NCBI RefSeq assembly: GCF_000626715.1
Contig: NZ_AQRA01000002.1
Coordinates: forward strand, 186,001-250,000
Source of the DNA: Aquimarina atlantica
GTDB taxonomy: Bacteria; Bacteroidota; Bacteroidia; Flavobacteriales; Flavobacteriaceae
Reading direction: 5' to 3'
Length of the DNA: 64,000 nt
This document shows, piece after piece, positions 14,776-23,884 of this stretch; within the stretch, counting starts at the first letter, position 1, and each line of letters opens with the position of its first letter. The notes beneath the pieces are model-generated. The model was not told where the DNA came from, searched no databases, and was given only the letters and a program-made list of their open reading frames with translations. Position numbers and translations under genes: made by a program.

Positions 14776-15969
14776 CTATTTATGTCTACTTTTAAATTCA
14801 CTGGGAGTAAGACCAGTTTCCTTTTTAAATGCACTATAAAATGTAGTCTTTGATTTAAATCCTGCTTCTAATCCAATGGCTAATAAACTATATTTATCAA
14901 ATTCTTCATTTACAATCATTTTTTTCACTTCTTCTACTCTAAATGAATTGATATAAGCAGTAAAATTATTATTTGTTACTGCATTTATAATCTGAGAAAG
15001 ATATCCCGGACTAATATTTAGTTTTTCTGCAACTACTTCTCTACTTAGATTAGGGTCTCTATAGATATAATCATCATAAAGAAATGATTCTAATTTTTTA
15101 AAATATAAATTACTCTTAGAAAACGTGTGAGAGGAAACCATATCAATATCATTAAACATTTCTGTTTTTTTACCTTGAAGCTTATTTTTATCTAATACAT
15201 CGGTTTTTGAATTTTTATGGATGAGGTTTTTTCTGTTTAAAATACTCAAAATTTCCTTTCTGTCTGTCACTAATTTCAATCTATAAATCCCATTGTAAAA
15301 TACCCAGTAGATAAAAAATGAAAGCCCTATAGGTAATATTCCTTTCAAAATATCGGGATTTATATTGAAGTTCTCATCTCTAATTAAATACAAAATAATC
15401 CAAATTAAAGTCATAAAAAACACTAATATCCATAGGCTTTTCACCCATTTTAATTGTGAGTTTTTATCCAGTATATCTGATTTTTGAATCAAGATGTATA
15501 ACCATAACCCCATCAAAAGATTAAAAGTATAATAGCCCAGTTTTTCTAAATCAAACAATAAAGAAAAGATGTATTCTTTATGCTTCATGGCCACGGTGTA
15601 TGCTCCATAATCAGTCTCTAAATTAACACTCATATTAAGAATGATCGACAATACTATAGGTGCATACAACCACTTAAGTTTTTTGTTTTTCTTTACATCA
15701 TGAGCTATCAATGTAACAATGTAAAAGAAGAAGGTTACAGGAAAAAGAAAAATCCATTCTATATCATCAATAATTTTAAGTTTAGGGTAAGTTTTGAAAA
15801 AACCAATATTATCCAAAAACATGTTTAACATCAATAAAGAAAGTATCAGTATTGAATACCCTAAAAAATTATTTGCTTTACTTCTAAAAAGTGGGGAAAA
15901 TAAAATCACCAAGCCAAAAATAAATCCCTGAGAGGCACTAATTAGCAGTAAGAGATTTATGAAGTTCAT
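14776..15969 (-). CDS. AraC-family regulator with N-terminal membrane domain
   Basis: A 397-residue protein. About 230 residues form six or seven transmembrane helices, followed by a cytoplasmic linker and a C-terminal AraC DNA-binding domain (about 290-397). That domain has two helix-turn-helices: REVVAEKLNISPGYLSQII, then LLAIGLEAGFKSKTTFYSAF with the signature FKKETGLTPSEFK. Membrane-anchored AraC regulators of this layout are common in Bacteroidota and presumably sense an extracytoplasmic signal. It is the first gene of the minus-strand block ending at 10334 and is the likely local regulator of the S41/hydrolase genes. Confidence 0.92.
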   Translation of the reverse strand: MNFINLLLLISASQGFIFGLVILFSPLFRSKANNFLGYSILILSLLMLNMFLDNIGFFKTYPKLKIIDDIEWIFLFPVTFFFYIVTLIAHDVKKNKKLKWLYAPIVLSIILNMSVNLETDYGAYTVAMKHKEYIFSLLFDLEKLGYYTFNLLMGLWLYILIQKSDILDKNSQLKWVKSLWILVFFMTLIWIILYLIRDENFNINPDILKGILPIGLSFFIYWVFYNGIYRLKLVTDRKEILSILNRKNLIHKNSKTDVLDKNKLQGKKTEMFNDIDMVSSHTFSKSNLYFKKLESFLYDDYIYRDPNLSREVVAEKLNISPGYLSQIINAVTNNNFTAYINSFRVEEVKKMIVNEEFDKYSLLAIGLEAGFKSKTTFYSAFKKETGLTPSEFKSRHK

Positions 15970-16281
15970 TTGTTATAATTATCTTTTAAATACTATGATT
16001 TTAACCTAGGCATATCTATCATTATAAAACTTGCCTTTTACATTAAATTTCACTGATTATCCATACAAAACTATTCATCTTTTTAAGAACTACATGAATT
16101 GTATAGAATTAATCCCGAATATCTCTCAAAATCCAAATCACCAAAATCATTAAAAATGATAAGCAGCTACAAAATTTTAGTATGTCTCAAAATATGAGAC
16201 TCTTGCTTCTTAAGTTTGAACCAGAAAACGATAAAAAACTAAAACATTAACTAGAATTATAAATCTGTAAATTATTTAACT
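15970..16281. other. Divergent intergenic region with peptide operator
   Basis: A 312 bp region between the divergent AraC-type gene and the ninth GG peptide. It contains the operator/-7 unit at 16184-16218. No other gene is visible. Confidence 0.5.
16184..16218 (+). promoter_or_regulatory. Operator and -7 element of the isolated peptide gene at 16282
   Basis: GTCTCA-AAATA-TGAGAC (16184-16200) is followed after exactly 10 bp by TAAGTTTG (16211-16218), a perfect TAnnTTTG -7 element. Its distance from the island and its perfect -7 box support the reading of all four copies as promoters. Confidence 0.75.
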
Positions 16282-16446
16282 ATGAAAAATTTAAACGAAT
16301 TAAAAGTAAGCGAATTAAGTCTTGAAGAAATCACACAAATAGGAGGAGGATCCTCTATCGGAGATTTAATTGATAAAATAGTAGATGTTGTAGAAACTGC
16401 TGCTGAAATAATTAAGAATTTAAAAAAATTCACTCCAACCGTGTAA
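16282..16446 (+). CDS. GG-leader peptide precursor (separate from the main island)
   Basis: A 54-residue product. The leader MKNLNELKVSELSLEEITQI is followed by GGG. The core of about 32 residues (GSSIGDLIDKIVDVVETAAE, then IIKNLKKFTPTV) should form an amphipathic helix, acidic first and cationic towards the end, without cysteine. It stands alone between the AraC-type gene and the cupin gene, 7 kb from the main island, but has the same operator and leader. It is therefore probably exported by the same C39 transporter. Confidence 0.87.
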   Translation: MKNLNELKVSELSLEEITQIGGGSSIGDLIDKIVDVVETAAEIIKNLKKFTPTV

Positions 16447-16500
16447 ACATGCTAAGAGATTTTTAATCAGATTCTTCTCTGTTATTAAACATCCTTAGAA

Positions 16501-16547
16501 AACAAAACCTTGGCATTGAGTAAAAACTCGTAGTCGAGGTTTTGTTT
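16501..16547. terminator. Terminator after the isolated GG peptide
   Basis: AACAAAACCT and AGGTTTTGTT form the base of an imperfect stem with inner paired bases TTGAGT/ACTCG, followed by a T run on the plus strand. It may also serve the convergent cupin gene. Confidence 0.7.
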
Positions 16548-16567
16548 TTTATATAATCCTAAGGATA

Positions 16568-17452
16568 TTATATCTCTTCTTTAGTATATCCGTTTCTTTT
16601 ATTCGTTCGCAGAACTGCTTTATTGTTTTTATACCTGATCCACTTCTCTCCTCTGGTTTTTCGCATAAAATTATCCAGATATCGCATAAAAAATATATTG
16701 TAACAGGCTTTAGAAAACCGAATAACTCCCATGGGTGCAGAACGAATACTCATAGAAAATCCTGGAGTTAAATACGTCATCTGATGCCAATATCCTTCGG
16801 GCATATACAATGTTTCGCCATGTTTTAAATTCGCAATATACCCTCTGGCATGTTGTAATGCAGGCCATTTTTTAAAATCAGGATTTGTATAATCTATTCC
16901 TTGATGGGATAGTAACGAATGTGGTAATTTATATAAGTATTTTGTTTCTGAAGGAGGAAATAATATACATTGTTTTTCTCCGTGAAAGTGAAAATGAAGA
17001 ATATTAGCTAAATCTATATCATAATGCATAAAAACTTTAGAGCCACTGCCGCCGAAAAACAAAAATGGTAGTTTTTTCATAAATTTTAATCCTATCTCCT
17101 CTGGATATCTAAAATCCTCTTGAAGCCGGGGTACTTCTTTCAGCAAATTATATAAAAAAATACGATAATTGGTCGGTCCTTGTTCTAGTAAATTAAGATA
17201 TGCTCCCATTCCCATACTAGTATGAGCTTCATTAAATTTACGCTCAGACGAAACGGGTCTGTCATCGTACAAAGGAACGGTCTTATGACCCGCAATATCA
17301 TTGATATAAGAAAGATTCCATTTGGTATAAGCAGGCCAATCTACAATTAACCGTTCGATTACAACTGGTTTTTGTAGTGTTACATATTTCTTAAGAAATT
17401 CCTCTTTGGTAATTGATTTTACCCTTGGTATTTGTTCTAAATTTAATTTCAC
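16568..17452 (-). CDS. Cupin-like / JmjC-domain protein
   Basis: A 294-residue soluble protein. It starts with the KSITKEEFLKKYVTLQKPVV segment that opens many cupin_8/JmjC oxygenases. It carries an HxD pair in FMHYDIDLAN, followed by HFHFHGEKQCILFPP, and a later histidine in MPEGYWHQM: together the likely Fe(II)/2-oxoglutarate site. Such enzymes hydroxylate proteins, ribosomal components or small molecules; the substrate here is not evident. It is 165 bp downstream of bioB on the same strand. Confidence 0.85.
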   Translation of the reverse strand: MKLNLEQIPRVKSITKEEFLKKYVTLQKPVVIERLIVDWPAYTKWNLSYINDIAGHKTVPLYDDRPVSSERKFNEAHTSMGMGAYLNLLEQGPTNYRIFLYNLLKEVPRLQEDFRYPEEIGLKFMKKLPFLFFGGSGSKVFMHYDIDLANILHFHFHGEKQCILFPPSETKYLYKLPHSLLSHQGIDYTNPDFKKWPALQHARGYIANLKHGETLYMPEGYWHQMTYLTPGFSMSIRSAPMGVIRFSKACYNIFFMRYLDNFMRKTRGEKWIRYKNNKAVLRTNKRNGYTKEEI

Positions 17453-17617
17453 TTACTAAAAATAAGCCTTAAAAATTAAGGCGATATCTGCCAAAAGTAG
17501 GTGATGGCAATATTATACTGATCTACATAAATGTAGTCTGACGATCAAAAAAATAATAAAAAGATGCCGCTAAAATATGTAAACGCGATTAACCTCAACA
17601 AAGGTTTTATCACATTT

Positions 17618-18721
17618 CTATTTATCTGCTATCACTCTTTTAGCTTTTTCTTTTGCTGCTTGGTTTCTTTCGATAGTATGATCTGGTCTGGACCATTTTG
17701 GTTTTTCTCCCAGAGGTTCGAATATAGAATCCTCTGCTTCAACTGTTTCTGGTTGAGCTTTTTTAACAAATGGTTTTTGTGGATTAAGACCTAATGTTTT
17801 AAACATCTCCATATCCTTATTCACATCTGGATTAGGAGTCGTTAGCAACTTATCTCCTGCAAATATAGAATTTGCCCCGGCAAAGAAGCACATAGCTTGT
17901 CCTTCTCTACTCATTTCGGTTCTTCCTGCAGATAATCGTACTTGTGTTTTTGGCATAATGATTCTTGTAGTAGCTACCATTCGAATCATATCCCATATTG
18001 CTACAGGTTTTTCTTCTTCCATTGGAGTTCCTTCTACAGCAACTAATGCATTTATAGGTACTGATTCGGGTTGTGGGCTTAATTTTGATAATGCTGCCAG
18101 CATTCCTGCTCTATCACCTATTTCTTCTCCCATACCAATAATACCACCACTACAAACGGTTACGTTTGTTTTACGAACATTATCAATTGTTTTTAATCGA
18201 TCTTCATAACCTCTTGTAGAAATTACTTCTTTATAATATTCTTCTGAAGTATCTAAATTATGGTTATACGCATACAATCCTGCCTCTGCTAATCGCTGAG
18301 CCTGATTTTCGGTAATCATACCTAATGTGCAGCATACCTCCATATCAAGTTTATTGATCGTACGAACCATTTCCAGCACATTTTCAAATTCTGGTCCATC
18401 TTTAACATTACGCCAGGCAGCTCCCATACATACTCTAGAACTTCCCGAAGATTTTGCACGAAGTGCCTGTGCTTTTACTTGTTGTACACTCATCAGGTCA
18501 TTACCTTCGATATCGGTATGATATCTGGCTGCCTGTGGGCAATACCCACAATCTTCAGGACATCCTCCTGTTTTAATAGATAACAGGGTAGATACCTGTA
18601 CGACATTGGGATCATGATATTCGCGATGAATAGTTGCTGCTTTATACAGTAAATCCATCATCGGTAAATTGTAAATATCAAGAATCTCTTGCTTGGTCCA
18701 ATCGTGTCTAATAACGCTCAT
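17618..18721 (-). CDS. bioB: Biotin synthase
   Basis: A 367-residue radical SAM enzyme that inserts sulfur into dethiobiotin. The SAM cluster motif is Cys54-x3-Cys58-x2-Cys61 in CPEDCGYCPQ. Other family marks are CMGAAWRN, the YNHNLDTS block, CSGGIIGMGE with the conserved Cys, and RLSAGR, whose Arg binds the auxiliary [2Fe-2S] cluster. The C terminus extends 30-40 residues beyond the usual core with a charged, low-complexity tail. It lies about 3.9 kb downstream of bioA, apart from the bioADF unit but in the same neighbourhood and orientation. Confidence 0.97.
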   Translation of the reverse strand: MSVIRHDWTKQEILDIYNLPMMDLLYKAATIHREYHDPNVVQVSTLLSIKTGGCPEDCGYCPQAARYHTDIEGNDLMSVQQVKAQALRAKSSGSSRVCMGAAWRNVKDGPEFENVLEMVRTINKLDMEVCCTLGMITENQAQRLAEAGLYAYNHNLDTSEEYYKEVISTRGYEDRLKTIDNVRKTNVTVCSGGIIGMGEEIGDRAGMLAALSKLSPQPESVPINALVAVEGTPMEEEKPVAIWDMIRMVATTRIIMPKTQVRLSAGRTEMSREGQAMCFFAGANSIFAGDKLLTTPNPDVNKDMEMFKTLGLNPQKPFVKKAQPETVEAEDSIFEPLGEKPKWSRPDHTIERNQAAKEKAKRVIADK

Positions 18722-18804
18722 AAATCATCTAAATCTAAAAGTCAAATGTAAGAAAATCTGGTGTATTTGTATCAATTAATATGATAAACTCATATCACAA
18801 AAAA

Positions 18805-19767
18805 TTAATGCTTTATCTCTAAAAAACTCTCAAACAGTTTAAAAAACTTTTCGGGTTCTTCCAGATACGGGTTATGGCCACTTTTTTCAAACATTACAAA
18901 CTTTGCCTTAGGCATATACTTTTTATACTGTATTGCAAATTCTGGTGTGGATACACCATCATAACGGCCGGCAATAATTAAAGTTGGGGATTGTATTTTC
19001 TTTAATTCTCTTCTAAAATCTATATCTCCCATATCACCTGTAACATGAAAATCGGCATCTCTTCCAACAATAGTATAATACACATCAGAGTTCCATGAGC
19101 GTTTTACATCTTTCGGTACAGGTTGCTTTAATTCTGTATTATGATAGTATATATATTTTGTTGGAAAATCCCCATATACTTTTGAAAACTCAGAATCGCT
19201 TGATACAAACCCTTCTGATCGTAATGAGTCTACTACTTTCCATTTTTCTGGAAAATGTGTTTTGGCATAATGATTATAACTATCGCAATTTGCCTGCCAC
19301 ATTAATCCACTATGAAACCCATTAATCAATATCATCTTCTCTGTATATTGAGGATATTTTAAGGCATAAGCTTGAGCAACTACAGTACCATAAGAATGTC
19401 CTACTACTGTCCATTTAGACAATTGCAACGCTTTTCTAATACCTTCTAGTGTTTCTACATCTCCTTGTATTGAATATTCCTTACTATCTTTGGCATCATC
19501 AGACAATCCTCTCCCTAAACCATCAAAAAAAACTACTTGTCGATTTTTATAATATTTCCCAAAATTGCCTTGCAGATAATCATGAGAATTTCCGGGGCCT
19601 CCCGCAATAAACACTATTGGATTTCCTTTGCCTTTGGTTTCTACATTAATCTTGTATCCATTAATATTGAGTAGCTTAGACTCAAACTCATCATGAATAG
19701 TTTCTTGTGCCTGAACTGAAAAAAGTAAGATAAAACTCAATAAAAAAATAGTGATTTGTGTTTTCAT
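18805..19767 (-). CDS. Exported alpha/beta hydrolase (proline iminopeptidase-like)
   Basis: A 320-residue protein with a signal peptide ending in VQAQ (about residue 20). It shows the alpha/beta-hydrolase oxyanion motif AGGPGNSHDYL, a nucleophile elbow GHSYGT, a late Asp in AGRYDGVS and His in KSGHNPYLEEP. The family includes S33 prolyl aminopeptidases and esterases. Its place between bioB and a ketosynthase invites comparison with BioH, but the signal peptide puts it outside the cytoplasm, so a role in pimeloyl synthesis is unlikely. Confidence 0.9.
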   Translation of the reverse strand: MKTQITIFLLSFILLFSVQAQETIHDEFESKLLNINGYKINVETKGKGNPIVFIAGGPGNSHDYLQGNFGKYYKNRQVVFFDGLGRGLSDDAKDSKEYSIQGDVETLEGIRKALQLSKWTVVGHSYGTVVAQAYALKYPQYTEKMILINGFHSGLMWQANCDSYNHYAKTHFPEKWKVVDSLRSEGFVSSDSEFSKVYGDFPTKYIYYHNTELKQPVPKDVKRSWNSDVYYTIVGRDADFHVTGDMGDIDFRRELKKIQSPTLIIAGRYDGVSTPEFAIQYKKYMPKAKFVMFEKSGHNPYLEEPEKFFKLFESFLEIKH

Positions 19768-19850
19768 GTATTCTAAATCTTTTTAATGATTTGAGAACGT
19801 ATATAACTACGCTTCAATACCAAAAATTTTATATTTCAAATATCGCAAAA

Positions 19851-21011
19851 TTAAAGACGCTCGAGCAAAATACTAACGGCATTACCTCCAAAACCAACAG
19901 CATTTACTATAATTTTGTTTAACTGTTTAGGAAACTCATCATAAGCTACATAGGGTACTGGTATAAATTCCTGATGTTTCAGCATCAATACTGCAAGCTC
20001 CAGGCTTAAGATCCCACTGGCACCAAAGGTGTGGCCAATTTTCCATTTATTCGTCGTTAAAGCGGGCAATGTATCTTTAAAAACAGCTTTAATAGCATTA
20101 TATTCTGCCAGATCTCCTTTTACTGTACCAGGTGCATGTAATACGATCGCATCTACCTCATCTACAGGAGTTTTTCCTAAGGCCATTTTTATAGATTTTT
20201 GAAAACAATCTGCTTCTGTAGATATCGATATATTATGTTTTAATGGTTCTGTAGCATACCCAATACCACCTATTAAAGCTAAAGCATTTTCTTTTATTCC
20301 TTTTTCTATACATGCAATAGCAGCACCTTCGCCAAGAAACATAGAATTTCTTTTTTTATCCCAATTCATTGCCTGACATGGATATGCCACCTTATCATTA
20401 GATGCGTATATCTTAAGAGCTTTCATTTGTGCAATCGTAAATGGTGTTAACGGGGCTTCGCTTCCGCCTACCAAAAATTGATCTGCCAATCCCGATTGTA
20501 ACCAGGCAACACCATTAAGCATAGCATGTAATGCTGTAGAACAGGTAATCGAGTGACTTATTTCTGGTCCGCTGGTCTGTAAATCATGAGCAATCCATGA
20601 TGAGATGTTTCCGAGTGTAGTAGTGGGTGAACTTAATGTAGACGATTTACCATTTTTTAGAAATTCCTGATGGTATTTTTCAAAAAGCCCTGTTGCTCCA
20701 CGAGAAGAACCAATATTAATTCCAAAATTGCGATCTTCATTCCATCCGGCATTTTTAACTGCTTGCCTGGCTGCATAAACCCCAAAAAGAACCGAGTCAT
20801 CTAATGCTTCATAATGAGAACTCTCTGCTCTTAATTCTTTTATTTTCTGCTTTACGTTTTGAGAAAGTAGTGCAATTGGGGCTTGTTCTGTCCCAAAATC
20901 TTTAAAAGAGATATGATGTGACGAATTTTTATATGCTTTCCATATATCGTCAGAAGAAACTCCTAATGGAGATATAGAAGAAATTCCTGTTATTGATATT
21001 TTCTGTTGCAA
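19851..21011 (-). CDS. FabF-like beta-ketoacyl synthase in the biotin region
   Basis: A 386-residue condensing enzyme with an intact Cys-His-His triad: Cys157 in SITCSTALHA, His in LHAPGTVKGD and His in KIGHTFGASG, plus the C-terminal GFGGNA. It is somewhat shorter than housekeeping FabF (about 410). Its place between bioA/D/F and bioB suggests a part in making the pimeloyl chain, but bioA lies beyond two oppositely oriented genes, so an operon is not shown. It could also belong to another acyl pathway. It starts 116 bp from the divergent Coa1-like gene. Confidence 0.9.
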   Translation of the reverse strand: MQQKISITGISSISPLGVSSDDIWKAYKNSSHHISFKDFGTEQAPIALLSQNVKQKIKELRAESSHYEALDDSVLFGVYAARQAVKNAGWNEDRNFGINIGSSRGATGLFEKYHQEFLKNGKSSTLSSPTTTLGNISSWIAHDLQTSGPEISHSITCSTALHAMLNGVAWLQSGLADQFLVGGSEAPLTPFTIAQMKALKIYASNDKVAYPCQAMNWDKKRNSMFLGEGAAIACIEKGIKENALALIGGIGYATEPLKHNISISTEADCFQKSIKMALGKTPVDEVDAIVLHAPGTVKGDLAEYNAIKAVFKDTLPALTTNKWKIGHTFGASGILSLELAVLMLKHQEFIPVPYVAYDEFPKQLNKIIVNAVGFGGNAVSILLERL

Positions 21012-21127
21012 TTTTCAAGTTTTGGCAAATGTACAGGTTTGTTCGATCTTGTTCAATAGTTATATCATTTATCATAAGATTTTAGTAACAAAAAACACAT
21101 TTTAGATACTTATCTTTATAGGATATA

Positions 21128-21589
21128 ATGATAAAAATTATGGAAGATCATATACAACAAAAAAGTTGGTTTGCCAGAAATTGGGGCTGGGCAGTTCCTG
21201 TGGGAGGATGTCTTACTCTAATTGTTTTATTTTTTGTTTTTTTAGGCTCTCTGATATTTGGTGTAAGTGAATTAATTACCGAATCTGCTCCTTATCAGGA
21301 TGCTCTTTTTAAAGTAAATGAAGATGAATATGTAGTAAATATCCTGGGAGAACCTATAGAGACTAATGGTATAATGAATGGTAATCTTTCTTATAAAAAC
21401 AACACAGGATCTGCAGATATATCAATTCCTATAAAAGGACCAAAAGGCGAAGCACAATTATATGTTGTAGGTACTAAACAAAATGACCGATGGACGTACA
21501 AAGAAATGTATGTGATCATTGATGAAACCGATGAACAAATTGATTTATTAGGATATCAACAAAATGAATATGACAACGAAAACCCATAG
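21128..21589 (+). CDS. Coa1-like membrane protein
   Basis: A 153-residue protein with one transmembrane helix (about residues 25-50; VGGCLTLIVLFFVFLGSLIF) and an extracytoplasmic domain containing YVVNILGEPIETNG...GSADISIPIKGPKGEAQLYV. This matches the cytochrome oxidase assembly factor Coa1 family as found in bacteria; the bacterial members are often not tied to oxidase genes and their role is unclear. ATG 21143 (MEDHIQQ) is an alternative start. It overlaps the next gene by 26 bp in another frame, so the two are likely co-transcribed. Confidence 0.75.
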   Translation: MIKIMEDHIQQKSWFARNWGWAVPVGGCLTLIVLFFVFLGSLIFGVSELITESAPYQDALFKVNEDEYVVNILGEPIETNGIMNGNLSYKNNTGSADISIPIKGPKGEAQLYVVGTKQNDRWTYKEMYVIIDETDEQIDLLGYQQNEYDNENP

Positions 21590-22580
21590 TAATTTAGTAG
21601 TGTTTGGAGTACCTGTACTTCTTATTTTATCTGTGATTTTGATCACCAAATCACAAATTTTTACTTCAAATACCAGTGCATTATCAATCGGTATTACTCT
21701 TGATCTACTTTTTACGATACCTATTGTTTATTTTGTATTAATCAAAAAGAGAAATATTCCTAAAACTACTATCGTTCCTTTTTTTATTCTGGGAATGGTT
21801 ATCGCTTCTTATATAATTCCACAAGAACATCAGTCTACACTAAATTGGGCAAAAAACTGGATTTTTCCTTTTGTTGAGCTGGGTGTAGGTGTTTTTGTAT
21901 TTTATAAAGTTCGTCAAACCATACAACGATATAAAGTAAATGCGAAACAAGAATTAGATTTTTTTTCTGCATTAAAGGAAACTTGTAGTGAAATCGTACC
22001 TGGTAAAATTTCAATATTTCTTGCTATGGAGGTTGCAGTATTCTATTATGGGTTCGTATCCTGGAAAAAAAGAATCCTAGCAGAAAATGAATTTACCTAT
22101 CACAAAAACAGCGGAACTATTTCTTTATTAGCGGCACTAATTGTAATCATTGGTGTTGAAACCTATGTGTTACATATTCTTTTATTAAAATGGAGTGTAA
22201 TTGCAGCATGGATTGCAAGTATATTAAGTGTATACTCTAGTATCCAAATCTTTGGTTTCCTAAAATCTATTATTAAAAGACCTATTACCATAGAAGATAA
22301 TATCTTACATCTACGCTATGGTATCCTAAGTGAAACTACAATAGACATTAATAACATAGCATCTATCGAAATTACAAACAAAGAAATCGAATTTGATGCT
22401 AAGACTATAAAATTATCCCCGCTTGGTGAGTTAGAAAGTCATAATATGCTAATCACTTTGAAAAAAGAAAATATGTTTTCTGGACTTTATGGAATGAAAA
22501 AGACATATACAACGATAGCATTTTTCATTGACGATAAAGATAGGTTTGTATCTTCTGTAAAAGACCGATTAAAGAATTAA
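21564..22580 (+). CDS. Multi-pass membrane protein of unknown function
   Basis: A 338-residue protein with about seven hydrophobic helices in the first 240 residues and a soluble C-terminal part resembling a bacterial PH-like segment (DNILHLRYGILSETTIDINNIASIEI). ATG 21570 is an equally possible start. It overlaps the Coa1-like gene upstream and converges on bioA, with stop codons overlapping by four bases. I do not recognise a named family. Confidence 0.8.
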   Translation: MNMTTKTHSNLVVFGVPVLLILSVILITKSQIFTSNTSALSIGITLDLLFTIPIVYFVLIKKRNIPKTTIVPFFILGMVIASYIIPQEHQSTLNWAKNWIFPFVELGVGVFVFYKVRQTIQRYKVNAKQELDFFSALKETCSEIVPGKISIFLAMEVAVFYYGFVSWKKRILAENEFTYHKNSGTISLLAALIVIIGVETYVLHILLLKWSVIAAWIASILSVYSSIQIFGFLKSIIKRPITIEDNILHLRYGILSETTIDINNIASIEITNKEIEFDAKTIKLSPLGELESHNMLITLKKENMFSGLYGMKKTYTTIAFFIDDKDRFVSSVKDRLKN

Positions 22581-23842
22581 ACATTTTCTAATAACTCGAC
22601 AATAGTAGCATATACTTTCTGTAACTGTTCCTGAGTAATTACATACGGGGGTAGCATATAAACTGTGCTTCCTAATGGCCTCAATGCTACACCATTTTTC
22701 ATAAAATAGTCAAATATCTCGTATCGTTTTTTACCATAACGATCCATCTCGATATCCAGATCCAGGGCATAAATCACTCCTGTCTGCCTGGTTCTTTTAA
22801 TTTTTGGGTGGTTTTTGATTTTAGTATCAAAATCTTTGTGAGACATTGTTATTCTGTTAATACTATTTTGGATTTCTTCGCTTTCTAACAGTTCTATCGC
22901 CGCAAGAGCTACTGAGCAGGCTATAGGATTAGCAGAATAGGTATGCGCATGAAAAAAGGCTTTACCAATCGAATCATCAAGAAAAGCATCATAGATTTCC
23001 TGAGTACAACTTGTTACTGCCATAGGCACGAAACCTGCTGTTAAAGATTTAGACATCGAAATAATATCTGGTTTGGTTTCTATATGATCAGAAGCAAATG
23101 TTTTTCCGGTTTTTCCGAAACCTGTCATTACCTCATCTGCTATGGTAATTATTGTATTGTCTTTACAAATAGAGAGAATTTGATCCAGATATCTCGCTTC
23201 GTACATATGCATGGCATTGGCTCCCTGTACCAATGGCTCATATATAAAAGCAGCTACTTCATGAGTTGCAATACATTCTTGTAATTCTTTTATAACGCTA
23301 TCAATATTTTCAAAATTTGGAGTAGGAATACGTTTAACATTTATAAAAAAATCTTCAAAAGGACCATTGTAAACCGATAATCCAGAGGCAGACATCGCCC
23401 CAAAAGTATCTCCATGAAAACCATCTTCAAAAGCAATAATTGTATTTCTTTTTTCTCCTCTATTAAAATGGTACTGTAGCGCCATTTTAATCCCTACTTC
23501 ATTGGCTGTAGAACCATTATCAGAAAAGAATATCTTTTCCTGATTATCTGGTAATATTTTAATTAATTCTTCAGATAATTTTATAGCAGGCTCATGTGTA
23601 AACCCGGCAAATACAATCTGATCCAGCTGCTGCATTTGATGTTGCACTTTCTCTAAAATATAATCATTACAATGACCATACATAGCAGTATACCACGATG
23701 CAATCCCATCGATATATATATTCTCATCTTCGTCATAAAGCAAAGCTCCTTTTGCTTTTATAATTGGCAATGCTTCAGGATGTATTTTATGTTGGGTAAG
23801 CGGATGCCAAAGATGTTTTTTATCTCTTTCTTTTAAAGTCAT
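22577..23842 (-). CDS. bioA: Adenosylmethionine-8-amino-7-oxononanoate aminotransferase
   Basis: A 421-residue fold-type I PLP aminotransferase. It makes 7,8-diaminopelargonate, taking the amino group from S-adenosylmethionine. Diagnostic features are the N-terminal HLWHPLTQHK, IDGIASWYTAMYGHCN, the PLP-site sequence FSDNGSTANEVGIKMALQYH, IADEVMTGFGKTG and Lys in SMSKSLTAGFVPM. It is 42 bp downstream of bioD; the gap contains a palindrome (23850-23867). Length and motifs are normal. Confidence 0.96.
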   Translation of the reverse strand: MTLKERDKKHLWHPLTQHKIHPEALPIIKAKGALLYDEDENIYIDGIASWYTAMYGHCNDYILEKVQHQMQQLDQIVFAGFTHEPAIKLSEELIKILPDNQEKIFFSDNGSTANEVGIKMALQYHFNRGEKRNTIIAFEDGFHGDTFGAMSASGLSVYNGPFEDFFINVKRIPTPNFENIDSVIKELQECIATHEVAAFIYEPLVQGANAMHMYEARYLDQILSICKDNTIITIADEVMTGFGKTGKTFASDHIETKPDIISMSKSLTAGFVPMAVTSCTQEIYDAFLDDSIGKAFFHAHTYSANPIACSVALAAIELLESEEIQNSINRITMSHKDFDTKIKNHPKIKRTRQTGVIYALDLDIEMDRYGKKRYEIFDYFMKNGVALRPLGSTVYMLPPYVITQEQLQKVYATIVELLENV

Positions 23843-23849
23843 ATAAGTG

Positions 23850-23867
23850 TCGCTTCCGCGAAAGCGA
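23850..23867. repeat. 18 bp imperfect palindrome between bioD and bioA
   Basis: TCGCTTCCGCGAAAGCGA differs from a perfect palindrome at one base pair. GC-rich palindromes of this CGCTTTCGCGAAAGCG type stand out in an AT-rich genome. It could be an interspersed repeat or a site in the bio transcript. Confidence 0.5.
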
Positions 23868-23884
23868 AGATTTTTTAGTAAATA

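Noticed and set aside
18805..19767. The alpha/beta hydrolase as a BioH
   Set aside because: It has a clear signal peptide and proline-iminopeptidase-like features, whereas BioH acts in the cytoplasm on pimeloyl-ACP ester.
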